A stretch of DNA of 38,801 nucleotides from Subdoligranulum sp. (GCA_014799685.1 JAAVHN010000007.1:8034-46834); one strand, 5' to 3'; shown: positions 1 to 7,859, numbered from the stretch's first letter. Translations and numbers: made by a program. The notes: generated from the letters alone by a model not told the origin.

Positions 1-274
1 CCGGCCGGTCCAATTGGCCGGCGGCATAACCAGCCGTCGGCGCGGCGGCATCAGCCGACAAACACACTTTCCCCGTTTCTGCTCCGAAGCGACAGCGCAA
101 GCCTTATCCGCACCGGCTTTCACCTTTCCCGGCTCTCTTGTCAAACGGCCCCTGGGGCATCGTTGGGATCGATCCCCCAAACCGCGCCCACCGGGATTGC
201 GGCAGGCGTTTGGACACAGGGCCGCTTTCGGCGGACGCCCGGCGGGCGCACTCTTCCTCACGGCATTTTACATT
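1..274 (-). other. Long structured leader RNA of unknown identity, runs off the left edge
   Basis: This stretch follows a perfect minus-strand promoter at 282-310 and holds no convincing gene. Read on the minus strand it has a GAAA-capped hairpin at 222-234, a GGGATCGATCCC palindrome at 165-176, and blocks that loosely resemble a cobalamin riboswitch core: GGGAA (126-130), GGTGAAA (118-124), GCGCTGT (92-98) and GGCTGATGCCGCC (44-56). A second similar CGGCTG/ATGCCGCC block follows at about 19-35, and a GC-rich inverted repeat (CCGGCC/GGCCGG) lies at 1-21. The promoter and hairpins are seen directly. The cobalamin assignment is only a suggestion, because the P4-like stem is short. The regulated gene would lie left of position 1. 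Confidence 0.3.
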
Positions 275-281
275 TTGCTTG

Positions 282-310
282 ATTATAGCAGTTTTTGTGC
301 GGGATGTCAA
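282..310 (-). promoter_or_regulatory. Perfect sigma-A type promoter, minus strand
   Basis: On the minus strand TTGACA (305-310) is followed by a 17-nt spacer and TATAAT (282-287), an exact match to the vegetative consensus. Predicted start is near 275. It points away from the end of the PFK gene into the leader at 1-274, so it serves a gene outside the window. Confidence 0.8.
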
Positions 311-381
311 ACGCAAAACCGCAGCCGGTGCAAACTCCCGCGCGCCTGTCCCGACAGCTTCCGATCGGTGCGCCGGGAAGC

Positions 382-1458
382 TTACCCGAGGCAGATCCCC
401 ATGCGGCGGGCGACCGTGAGCATATCGCAGGTGTCGGGCACGAATTTCGATTTGCCCGCGATGGCCTTCAGCGGATTTTCCGTGACGATATTGTTCTTCA
501 TCGCCACAGCCACGCCGTAGTGGTCGGCCTCCACGAGCTTGGCCGCGTGTGCGCCGAACTGCGTGGCCAGCACGCGGTCGTAGGCGGAGGGGCTGCCGCC
601 GCGCTGCATATGGCCCGGCACGCAGACGCGTGTCTCGAAGCCGGTGGCCGCCTCGATCTGGTGCGCGATGCGGTTCGTCGCCGTCGTCTCGCCCGCCGCG
701 GCACGCGCCGCCGCGCGCTCCTTTTTCTTCATGGCGGCCTCGCGCACGTCATACACGCCCTCGGCCACGGCGATGATCGAAAACGTCTTGCCCTGATCGT
801 TGCGCTTTTGGATGGCCGCACAGACGTTCTCGATGTTGTACGGCAGCTCCGGGATGAGGATGATATCCGCGCCGCCCGCGATGCCGGAATACAGCGTCAG
901 CCAGCCGGCCTTGTTGCCCATGATCTCGATCACCATGCAGCGGCGGTGGCTGGAGGCCGTGGTGTGGATGCGGTCGATCACCTCGGTGGCGATGTCCACA
1001 GCCGTGTGGAAGCCGAACGTCACGTCCGTGCCGTAAATATCGTTGTCAATCGTCTTGGGCAGGCCGATGATATTGAGGCCCTCCTCACTGAGCAGGTTCG
1101 CCGTTTTGTGCGTGCCGTTGCCGCCCAGACACAACAGGCAGTCCAGCTTCGCCTCTTTGTACGTCTTTTTCATGGAGGCGACCTTGTCGACATTGTCCTC
1201 CTCGACAACGGTCATTTTTTTGAACGGCGTGCGCTTTGTGCCGAGAATCGTGCCGCCCACCGTCAGAATGCCGGAGAAATCATACGGCTGCATCTCGCGC
1301 CAATCGCCCTTGATCAGGCCGTCGTATCCGTTGAGGATGCCGACAATCTCCACATCGTCCCCGAAGCGCTGATAGAGCGCCTTCGCTGCGCCGCGGATCG
1401 TAGCGTTCAGGCCCGGGCAATCCCCGCCCGAGGTAAGGATCCCTACACGTTTTTTCAT
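382..1458 (-). CDS. 6-phosphofructokinase-family protein (GGNGT/PKTIDND variant)
   Basis: PFK phosphorylates fructose-6-phosphate in glycolysis, in the cytoplasm, using ATP or pyrophosphate. The 358-aa protein opens with the GGDCPGLN nucleotide-binding loop (11-18), has GGNGT at 112-116, PKTIDND at 134-140, and a late GHMQRGGSPSAYDR segment. The active-site GGDGS/GGDDS of classical enzymes is GGNGT here, with Asn114 in the Asp position, and PGT is PKT (Lys135), a residue associated with PPi-dependent members. This looks like a common clostridial PFK paralogue whose phosphate donor cannot be set from sequence. A Lys/Ala-rich insertion lies near residues 245-265. A GAAAGAAGG Shine-Dalgarno precedes the ATG. 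It has its own promoter at 1578-1606. The fold family is sure, the donor is not. Confidence 0.9.
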   Translation of the reverse strand: MKKRVGILTSGGDCPGLNATIRGAAKALYQRFGDDVEIVGILNGYDGLIKGDWREMQPYDFSGILTVGGTILGTKRTPFKKMTVVEEDNVDKVASMKKTYKEAKLDCLLCLGGNGTHKTANLLSEEGLNIIGLPKTIDNDIYGTDVTFGFHTAVDIATEVIDRIHTTASSHRRCMVIEIMGNKAGWLTLYSGIAGGADIILIPELPYNIENVCAAIQKRNDQGKTFSIIAVAEGVYDVREAAMKKKERAAARAAAGETTATNRIAHQIEAATGFETRVCVPGHMQRGGSPSAYDRVLATQFGAHAAKLVEADHYGVAVAMKNNIVTENPLKAIAGKSKFVPDTCDMLTVARRMGICLG

Positions 1459-1577
1459 TCAAAAAGCCTTCTTTCCACACAGAATGATCCCGCCGGGGAG
1501 GCGGTGCGGTCGGTTTCCGCCGCCCCAAAGCGCACCTCACGTATTTGGGCGCGGTGCGCGGCGTTTGTACTGTTTTC

Positions 1578-1606
1578 AGTATAGGCGCTTTGCAGCCGAT
1601 TGTCAA
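1578..1606 (-). promoter_or_regulatory. PFK promoter
   Basis: Minus strand TTGACA (1601-1606), 17-nt spacer, TATACT (1578-1583), which is near consensus. The start would be near 1570, giving a leader of about 110 nt. The dyad TACTG-AAAA-CAGTA at 1568-1581 covers the -10 and start region and could be an operator. Confidence 0.75.
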
Positions 1607-1677
1607 ACGGCAGCGGGACTTTTTTACGTTCTTTTTTGCCGGAAAAATCCTGAATGAGCAGCATCCCCAAAAGAAAC

Positions 1678-1697
1678 AAAAAAACGGCCGCAGCCGG
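1678..1697 (-). terminator. Terminator candidate after the AEC transporter gene
   Basis: On the minus strand a short GC hairpin (CGGC, four-base loop, GCCG) is followed directly by seven Ts, about 80 nt past the AEC stop codon. The stem is short, so confidence is moderate. Confidence 0.5.
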
Positions 1698-1775
1698 ATG
1701 CTTCGCCGCAGCCCCTCCGGCAGGCGACACCGCAAAAACAAGAATAACAGCGCCGCCCGCACAAGCGGAAAGCCC

Positions 1776-2702
1776 TCATCCCGGCAGCACCGCCAGCAGC
1801 AGCGTCATCAAAACCGTGCTCAGCACCATACTGGCGGAATTGATCACGGCCGCCACTGTGCCGTCGCAGCCGTTTTCCACGGTGATCATCGCCGCACAGT
1901 TCGCCACCGGCGCAAACAGAATCACCACAAGCGCGCGGGCCATTTCTCTGGGCACCGGCAGCACAAACCATGCGAGCAGCGCCGCGGCCGCACATACCGC
2001 GCAGCGCCCGCCCAGCACGCGCAGCACCGTGGCGCGCCCCTCCTTCGGGAAACGCACCTCGAACAGAATGCCGATGCACAGCATCGCAAGGAACGAGTTT
2101 GCATTGCCCGCCATCACCGCCACACGCATGACCGGCTCCGGCAGTTCCCAGTGCAGCAGGCTCAGTGCGATGAGCGCCAGATAGACGATCATCACCGGCG
2201 CGCGGAACACGCGCTTTAAAATCGAACCGGGCGTCGTTTTGCCCTCCCCGTCCCCCATTACATGGTGCGCAAGCGCCGTGTTCGGGCCGTAGGTGAACAG
2301 CGCCGCGCCCACGTCGAACATGCACATCGCCGCGAACGCGTCCGCGCCGACGAGCGGTGACAGCAGCGGGATGGCGAAATTGCCGCAGTTGAACGTGTTG
2401 GTATTCAAAACCGTCGTGCCGCGCTCAACGGGCGTTTTGCCCCGCGAAAGCAGCGCCGCCGTGCCCAGCAGCGCCGCGCTGACGCAGCACGAAAAGAGGA
2501 ATGTCAACAGCAGCGCCCCGCTGAATTCCACACCCGCAAACCCCTTGACGATGGCGGCGGGCAGCGTGATGTTCATGATGATTTTCGACAGCAGCTTTGC
2601 GTCCTCCCGCTGGAACAGGCCCAGCCGTTTTAACAGATAACCGCCCGCCAGCACGGCCAAAAACACGCCGCTGTTGGCAAGGCTCGTCCATAAATTTGCC
2701 AT
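1776..2702 (-). CDS. AEC-family (auxin efflux carrier-like) transporter
   Basis: An integral membrane carrier of the AEC family, whose bacterial members move small organic acids or amino acids; the substrate cannot be read from sequence. The 308-aa protein is hydrophobic throughout with about 8-10 predicted membrane segments. It has the family's broken-helix motif as NTNTFNCGNFAIPLL at 100-114. The open frame extends upstream to about 3071, but the ATG at 2702 is preferred: GAGGGG lies just upstream, the protein begins MANLW with an immediate membrane helix as in the family, and the extension is compositionally unlike the rest. A promoter lies at 2914-2941. Downstream is the PFK gene, which has its own promoter. 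Confidence 0.88.
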   Translation of the reverse strand: MANLWTSLANSGVFLAVLAGGYLLKRLGLFQREDAKLLSKIIMNITLPAAIVKGFAGVEFSGALLLTFLFSCCVSAALLGTAALLSRGKTPVERGTTVLNTNTFNCGNFAIPLLSPLVGADAFAAMCMFDVGAALFTYGPNTALAHHVMGDGEGKTTPGSILKRVFRAPVMIVYLALIALSLLHWELPEPVMRVAVMAGNANSFLAMLCIGILFEVRFPKEGRATVLRVLGGRCAVCAAAALLAWFVLPVPREMARALVVILFAPVANCAAMITVENGCDGTVAAVINSASMVLSTVLMTLLLAVLPG

Positions 2703-2913
2703 GATCCCCTCATCCCGTTTCCAGTTTTTCTCCCGTATGCCCCGACCCACGCCGCAGCTCGCGGCAACGCCCGCCCCGGCCGCCGGCGGACACAAGCGCG
2801 GCGGACAGTCTCCGGGCCGGGCCGCTGCACGGAGTGCTCCCGTTTGGATGCCTCCTGCGCCGGCGTCAGCGCGCCGCCAGACTGTACCGCTGCACGCGGA
2901 TATTCCCAAATAC

Positions 2914-2941
2914 AGTATAGCATACCCGTCTTTTTTTACAA
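2914..2941 (-). promoter_or_regulatory. Promoter for the AEC transporter (extended -10)
   Basis: Minus strand TTGTAA (2936-2941), 16-nt spacer, then TATACT (2914-2919), preceded by TGC, so it has an extended -10 (TGCTATACT). It sits just downstream of the amidohydrolase terminator, which supports an independent transcription unit. Confidence 0.65.
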
Positions 2942-2971
2942 GGGAAGCTCCGAAAAATCTCCGGGCGCACC

Positions 2972-3020
2972 AAAAAAGCCGCGCTGAAAAACCCTTTCGG
3001 GCTTTCGGCGCGGCTTTTTC
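2972..3020 (-). terminator. Rho-independent terminator ending the amidohydrolase operon
   Basis: The stem pairs GCCGCGC (2978-2984) with GCGCGGC (3008-3014), and inside it CCC pairs with GGG. On the minus strand six Ts follow (2972-2977); on the plus strand TTTTTC follows. It lies about 65 nt past the amidohydrolase stop and could act in both directions. Confidence 0.8.
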
Positions 3021-3079
3021 TTTTATCAGGGCTTTTGCGGCAGTCCCTTCCTGAAGCTGAATGCAGGCCAAACCGGCTT

Positions 3080-4312
3080 TTACAATTTACCGGGCGCTGT
3101 CCAATAGGCGGCAGGCGCCGTTTCCCAATCCGGCATTGAGATCGCATACGGGTCATATACGATCTCGCCCGCCCGTATGGTAGCACGGCATTCGAGGCGT
3201 GACGTACCCGCCATACGCGCATTGCCGCTGTCGGCAAAATGCACCGGCTCATCCACACGGTGCAGCACCGCAATGTCTGCGCAGCTGCCCACAGCGAGGC
3301 TGCCCAATTCAGGGTGGCCCAGCACCTGCGCAGGTCGTGCCGTCGTGCGGTAGATCACCTCCTGCAGCGGCATTCCCATGCTGAGATACTTCGACATAAT
3401 ATGCAGCAGACCTATAACGGGCCCCGCTGCGTTATCGAGATACAGATCGGTGGAAAGGGTATCGGGATAGAATCCCTGCTGAAGAGCCGGAAATGCGTTT
3501 CTGAACCAGAAGCTGCCCGCTCCGTGCCCAAGATCGAACAGCACGCCGCGCTCCCGCGCACGGAACATAAAATCATTCACCTTTCCGTTTTCATCCAAAA
3601 TCGGAAACTGCTGCGCGTAAACGTGCGTATGGATGTCACCGGGGCGCAGATGCTTCAGAATCAGATCAGGATAGGTGCGCAGCGGCAGATTCGGCTGGAA
3701 ATCGGCCATGCAGGGCTTGCCGCAGAGCTCGCCCGCCTCCACCATACTGTCTACCGACGCCCACGGGGCGTGTGATTCATCAAACGGAATTCCTACCCAA
3801 TAGTGCGCTGTTTTGATTCCTACTACCACATCACTGTACTGACGCGCCATCTCCGCAGTCAAACGGGGATTCATTTCTGCACAGTTCTGCTCCGTGTCCA
3901 TGTGCACCATCCCGCCTGAAGCGATATTGATGAACGCAAGCACACGCACGCACGCTTTGTCAATGATGTTCTCCTTCAAACGGATAAAATCACGCCATCC
4001 GCAGGTGCCCGCGTCTACCGCCGTAGTCACACCGGTTTGAAGCATGTGCGCGTCCGGATGGATCGTGGCAAGGCTGTCCGGCGCAGGCGGAAAGAAAGGA
4101 TAGCAATGGCAATGCATATCGATGAGCCCGGGTACAACATATTCTCCCTTTACATCCAAAGCCTTCTTTGCGTTTTCCCGGGAAAGGCCGGGCCCGACGG
4201 CTGCGATCCTGCCATCGAGCACGCCCACATCCATCACGCTGTCATAACCCTGCGCAGGATCGATAACATGGCCGTTTTTCAGCAAAAGATCAAAACGACG
4301 GGCTTGTTCCAT
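3080..4312 (-). CDS. Amidohydrolase/deacetylase-family metallohydrolase (EF_0837/Atu3266-like)
   Basis: A cytoplasmic metal-dependent amidohydrolase of 410 aa. Characterised relatives of this group hydrolyse N-acetyl-D-amino acids or acetyl-hydroxy acids. Visible metal site: HCH at 67-69, Lys167 (VGIKTAHYW, likely carboxylated), HTH at 228-230 and Asp289 (LSTDL). An Asp (Asp204, CMADF) stands where many relatives have a His; I believe this marks a subgroup rather than damage. AAGAGG lies upstream of the ATG. It is the last gene of a nine-gene minus-strand run and starts 15 bp after the GH2 gene. In other genomes such enzymes often sit beside DgaE/SelA-like PLP enzymes, and one is present here at 13820-14944. 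Inferred role: deacylation of an N-acyl amino-sugar acid. The exact substrate is unknown. Confidence 0.8.
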   Translation of the reverse strand: MEQARRFDLLLKNGHVIDPAQGYDSVMDVGVLDGRIAAVGPGLSRENAKKALDVKGEYVVPGLIDMHCHCYPFFPPAPDSLATIHPDAHMLQTGVTTAVDAGTCGWRDFIRLKENIIDKACVRVLAFINIASGGMVHMDTEQNCAEMNPRLTAEMARQYSDVVVGIKTAHYWVGIPFDESHAPWASVDSMVEAGELCGKPCMADFQPNLPLRTYPDLILKHLRPGDIHTHVYAQQFPILDENGKVNDFMFRARERGVLFDLGHGAGSFWFRNAFPALQQGFYPDTLSTDLYLDNAAGPVIGLLHIMSKYLSMGMPLQEVIYRTTARPAQVLGHPELGSLAVGSCADIAVLHRVDEPVHFADSGNARMAGTSRLECRATIRAGEIVYDPYAISMPDWETAPAAYWTAPGKL

Positions 4313-4327
4313 AGTGAACGCCTCTTT

Positions 4328-6787
4328 TCATTTTTTTCTGCCGGCGCTGTTGCGCGCCGTCCATCGCAGGCCCCGGCGCTCCAGAGGCGCGCCGTCCTCA
4401 ATGCAAAAGCGGATGCAGCGACTGGTTCCGGGAAGCATATCAAAGTAATTATCCTCCGGTTCAAAGCCAAACAGATCGCCCTCCAGATGGACAAAAAAAG
4501 CAAAAACATCTGCTGTAAGCGTAACGCGATCCGCCTCCCATTCCTCCCTGAGGTGCACCGGCGGAAGCAAAAGATCCTTTGGCCGTTCGAAGAACCTCGT
4601 GACCGGGCGCTGCTGCCCCTCAAAACGCGCGGCCAAATAGTACAGTCTCGGCCGGTTTGCAAGGATCACATTGGGATAAAACCGCCCTCCCATCTGCACC
4701 GTACGGATGCAGCGCGTTTCTCCCGGCTTTAGCCGGACATCCAACGTCTCATACAGGCATTTGGACCCCAAATGATCCCCTGCCTCCAGAATCACGCTCG
4801 TGTGTACAGGCTGCCGGCCCTGATTCATAACCCATACCTTCGTTGTTTGCATCCCGTCCTCTTCAAGATAAAGCGCCGTTGGCCGGAAGAAGGCACGGGC
4901 AAAGTACCACGATGCCTTGGGGATATTGTCGTGATCCACGAGGCTCCAGCTCTGCGCGCCGCAGCAATCGTTCAACTGCCAGATCAGCGCGCCGCCGCAG
5001 GCGGGAAACCGCTTTCGATAATGGCCGCAGGCACACTGCAGCGCCAGGGCCTGCACCAGCATACTGTCGTTGATATATGCGTCCAGATCACATGGAATGC
5101 CCGTGTATTCGCGCAGATAAAACATCATACGGGAAACATCCTGATCCCGGTTCAGATACTGAAACGCAAAGCTGTCGATGGAAGGGTCCTTTACACCGCA
5201 ATATTTTTCGACCGTTTGCCGCACAGGGGCGGCGTGCAGACCGAATTCGCTGGCAAAACATGTTGTATCGGCGCAGTACTCCGTATAGGGCAGATCCTGA
5301 AACCAAACGTCCCAATTGTGCCGGTCGCCGTCCTCCATGGAATTGGCGCTGTGCTCCCCCCACGGGGAGCTGGACAAATAGGGGCGTATGGGATCCAGCT
5401 CTGCAAGCCATTGCGGAATCATTACCTCAAAGAGATTTTTGCCATACATTTCCCGCGTAAGGCCGATCTTTTCACACAGCATGCTGCTCTCCACATTGCC
5501 CACCCACAGGGCGATGCTCGGGTGCGCTGCAAGACGTTCCACGGCCTTTGTGATCTCGTCCTTTACATTTTCGACAAACCCCGCGTCAAAATCCGGGTAT
5601 TCCCCGCAGGCAAACATAAAATACTGCCAGATCAGCAGCCCCTCTTCATCGCAAAAATCATAAAACACATCCTGTTCATAAATGCCGCCGCCCCAGACGC
5701 ACAGCATATTCATCTCCGCGTCCCGCGCGCGCCGCAGAACCTTGCGGTACTTTTGCTCGGATACATCCGCCAGGCGGTTCGACATGGGAACCCAGTTTGC
5801 ACCGCGTGCAAAAATGGGGCTGCCGTTGAGCACCAGCAAAAAGCACGCCCGGCCCTCTTCATTTCTCTTTCGCAGCTCGATCGTACGCACACCGAAGCGC
5901 CGTTCCTGTCTGTCCAGAACATTTCCCCCGGCATCCAGCAGCTCTGCGCGCAAAATGTATAAAAAGGGCGTTCCCATATCATGCGTCCACCAGAGCTTCG
6001 GCTCATAAAGCTCTGCCTCGCAGATGTCCTCCGCCGTCTCTGCACACAAAACGGCCGTCCCGGCATCCAGCAGAGAAAAACGCAGCCGTGTTCCCCCGGC
6101 AAAGCGGCGCGTTTGCGCCCGGAACTGCAGAACCGCCCGCGTATGATCTCCGGAGAGAGAAAGCGTAAAGGCCTGCAGGCCGTCGATACAGCCGCCGCAT
6201 GCGGCGCGCATCTCCACGGCGCGCCAAAGCCCCATGGTGCCGACGCGGGGCGTCCAATCCCATCCAAAGGAATACCCCGCTTTGCGCGCATAGGCCCGCT
6301 CTGTGGAATAGTTGATCCAAAACCCTTCCGGCAGCGGTCTCGCCGCGCGGATACAAACGGGGTAAAAGATCACATGCAGCATATTTTTTCCGTTTTTTAC
6401 ACAGCCGTGAATATCCGCAGTGTGTTCCACAAACATATTCTCATATTGTCCCACGAGCCGTCCGTTTACATAGACATCGGCATAGGTGTCCAACCCGCCG
6501 AAACAGAGCTCCAGTACATCGGCGCAAAGCATATCCGCCGCTGCCTCAAAGCAGGTGCGGTACACCCACACCCGTTCCTCCACCCAGCGTGCTTTTACAT
6601 CGTTCGTGCCGATCGTGGGGTCGTTCAGTTTACCGTGCCGCATCAGATCCGTCTGCACGTCACCCGGCACATTGCCGGCAAGCCACTCCGTCCCGTCTGC
6701 CGCCTCCAGCGCTTGCTGCGGCTGAAAGCCCTGCGATGAAAAACCGCAAAATTCCCAATTGGCATCCAGCCGTTTTCCTGTCTTCAT
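4328..6787 (-). CDS. Glycoside hydrolase family 2, beta-mannosidase-like
   Basis: An exo-acting glycosidase of 819 aa without a signal peptide, so it should act in the cytoplasm on imported glycosides. Order: jelly-roll sugar-binding domain (about 1-190, with the family's VPGDVQTDLMR), Ig-like domain, then the TIM barrel. The acid/base Glu is Glu433 in LWVGNVES, where beta-mannosidases usually have WNGNNE. The nucleophile is Glu514 in FASEFGL. A GALIWQLND segment further on is typical of beta-mannosidases. The ATG at 6787 is chosen over one 14 codons upstream because AGGAG sits 7-8 nt before it. The variant acid/base motif leaves room for an unusual glycone such as a modified or N-acetylated mannose. 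The neighbouring AGE-family epimerase fits a mannose-type product. Confidence 0.8.
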   Translation of the reverse strand: MKTGKRLDANWEFCGFSSQGFQPQQALEAADGTEWLAGNVPGDVQTDLMRHGKLNDPTIGTNDVKARWVEERVWVYRTCFEAAADMLCADVLELCFGGLDTYADVYVNGRLVGQYENMFVEHTADIHGCVKNGKNMLHVIFYPVCIRAARPLPEGFWINYSTERAYARKAGYSFGWDWTPRVGTMGLWRAVEMRAACGGCIDGLQAFTLSLSGDHTRAVLQFRAQTRRFAGGTRLRFSLLDAGTAVLCAETAEDICEAELYEPKLWWTHDMGTPFLYILRAELLDAGGNVLDRQERRFGVRTIELRKRNEEGRACFLLVLNGSPIFARGANWVPMSNRLADVSEQKYRKVLRRARDAEMNMLCVWGGGIYEQDVFYDFCDEEGLLIWQYFMFACGEYPDFDAGFVENVKDEITKAVERLAAHPSIALWVGNVESSMLCEKIGLTREMYGKNLFEVMIPQWLAELDPIRPYLSSSPWGEHSANSMEDGDRHNWDVWFQDLPYTEYCADTTCFASEFGLHAAPVRQTVEKYCGVKDPSIDSFAFQYLNRDQDVSRMMFYLREYTGIPCDLDAYINDSMLVQALALQCACGHYRKRFPACGGALIWQLNDCCGAQSWSLVDHDNIPKASWYFARAFFRPTALYLEEDGMQTTKVWVMNQGRQPVHTSVILEAGDHLGSKCLYETLDVRLKPGETRCIRTVQMGGRFYPNVILANRPRLYYLAARFEGQQRPVTRFFERPKDLLLPPVHLREEWEADRVTLTADVFAFFVHLEGDLFGFEPEDNYFDMLPGTSRCIRFCIEDGAPLERRGLRWTARNSAGRKK

Positions 6788-6902
6788 GAAAACCTCTCCT
6801 TTTTGCAGATGCCGGCGCCAAAATGGCATCCCGCATCAACCTGCCAAAACACACCGCCCCCACGCCCATGGCAGAACACATGAGACTTCTGAAAATGCAA
6901 AT

Positions 6903-7373
6903 TCAATCCCGCACCGAAATGATTGCTTCCACCTCGCACGGAATATTGCCGTTGGGCAGATTATGCGTGCCCATTACCGTGCGCGCGTGATAGCCGCGCT
7001 CTTCCAGAACCTCTGTGAGCGTATCGGAAAAGCCGTCCATCACGCCGTCCACATCCGTAAATTCCCCGGCACAGTTCACGAGCGCGAATACCTTGACAAA
7101 TCGCTCGATGCGCTCCAGCGAGCCAAGCGTATCCTTCAGCGCACCAAGAATGATTACCGCACATTCCCGCGCTGCGGCACGTCCTTCTTCCAGTGTAAGC
7201 TCTTCCCCGATCCGGCCCTGATACAGCGGCTTTCCCGTGACCTGATCCTCCGGGCCGTGACCGGAAATATAAATATACCTGCCTTCGCGCCGCAGCAGCA
7301 CAATGCCGCGCTTCTTCCGGTAAACGGGCTCCGTCTCTGCACCGTTTACAATGATCCTGTTGATGGTATCCAT
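6903..7373 (-). CDS. RidA family protein (first of a tandem pair)
   Basis: A 156-aa member of the RidA/YjgF/YER057c family. RidA proper hydrolyses reactive enamine/imine intermediates (for example 2-aminoacrylate) released by PLP enzymes; wider family members are enamine/imine deaminases of other specificity. The Arg that binds substrate carboxylate is kept in HARTVMG near the C-terminus, and the fold's hydrophobic pattern is intact. It is about 30 residues longer than canonical RidA, as in several divergent Rid subfamilies. The other tandem copy starts 22 bp upstream. It is clearly different in sequence, so the pair may form a heteromer or act on two intermediates. The context with a PLP ammonia-lyase-like protein supports a clean-up role. 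Confidence 0.85.
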   Translation of the reverse strand: MDTINRIIVNGAETEPVYRKKRGIVLLRREGRYIYISGHGPEDQVTGKPLYQGRIGEELTLEEGRAAARECAVIILGALKDTLGSLERIERFVKVFALVNCAGEFTDVDGVMDGFSDTLTEVLEERGYHARTVMGTHNLPNGNIPCEVEAIISVRD

Positions 7374-7394
7374 TCTGTCTTCCTCCTGTGGCGC

Positions 7395-7859
7395 TCAGCG
7401 CAGCTTGACGATCATATCCACCACGACGGGAACATTCATGGGCAGTGCGAATGCACCCATTGCGCTGCGTGCATGCTGGCCGCGGCGGCCGAATACTTCC
7501 ACCATCAGGTCGGAAAAGCCGTTGATCACTGCCGGCTGGCTTGAAAAATCCCCGGCGCTGTTGACAAGCCCCAATACCTTGACAATATGATCCACCCTGT
7601 CCAACTCACCGACATAGTCTTTCACCGTCGCAAGCGCATTCAAACCACACAGCCGCGCCGCGGCATAAGCGGTTTCCATGTCGATCCCGGCTCCCACCTT
7701 GCCCACATAAACGGGCTTGCCGTCTGCGTCAACAGGCAGATGGGCCGAAAGATACAGATAATCGCCCTCCAGCACGGCGTCCACCGCGCCGGTTCCCTTG
7801 CGGTTGCGTACCGGCAGGGTAATTCCCAACTGTTCCAAACGTTTTCCTGTTTCACCCAT
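7395..7859 (-). CDS. RidA family protein (second of a tandem pair)
   Basis: A 154-aa RidA-family protein, related to but well diverged from the one at 6903-7373. The carboxylate-binding Arg is present in HARSAMG. It shares blocks such as LVNSAGDF and VINGFSD with the LVNCAGEF and VMDGFSD of its neighbour, showing an old duplication. It acts in the cytoplasm. It lies in the operon between the enolase-superfamily dehydratase (95-bp gap) and the other RidA. The intended intermediate is unknown; a 2-amino-3-deoxy enamine from the DgaE-like enzyme is the best guess from context. Confidence 0.85.
   Translation of the reverse strand: MGETGKRLEQLGITLPVRNRKGTGAVDAVLEGDYLYLSAHLPVDADGKPVYVGKVGAGIDMETAYAAARLCGLNALATVKDYVGELDRVDHIVKVLGLVNSAGDFSSQPAVINGFSDLMVEVFGRRGQHARSAMGAFALPMNVPVVVDMIVKLR

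Larger units (their letters stand above)
1459..1775. other. Intergenic region: PFK promoter and AEC terminator candidate
   Basis: This 317-bp gap holds the PFK promoter (1578-1606), an operator-like dyad TACTG-TTTT-CAGTA at 1568-1581 overlapping its -10 and start, and a terminator candidate for the upstream AEC gene at 1678-1697. No credible gene is seen. Confidence 0.6.
2703..3079. other. Intergenic region between the AEC gene and the amidohydrolase
   Basis: This 377-bp gap carries the AEC promoter (2914-2941), a terminator for the amidohydrolase operon (2972-3020) and a GGGAAGCTCCGA stretch at 2942-2953. That stretch matches the first 12 bases of the palindromic element at 28467-28628 with one mismatch. 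The 2703-2913 part is a GC-rich leader of about 205 nt in which I see no gene or recognised riboswitch. Confidence 0.6.

Noticed and set aside
1-274. RNase P RNA, tmRNA or 6S RNA
   Set aside because: The universally conserved RNase P GAGGAAAGTCC block is absent (GAGGAAGAGTG only), and no tmRNA tag frame or tRNA-like end is seen.
104-316. A 70-codon minus-strand frame in the left leader
   Set aside because: It starts at or upstream of the -35 box of the perfect promoter at 282-310, so it could not be translated whole from that transcript; no ribosome-binding site.
295-1584. A 429-codon plus-strand open frame
   Set aside because: Antisense to the PFK gene and Arg/His/Ala rich; no family resemblance.
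3080-4312. Pyrimidine dihydroorotase (pyrC)
   Set aside because: The metal-site pattern resembles EF_0837/Atu3266-type deacetylases, and no pyrimidine genes are nearby.
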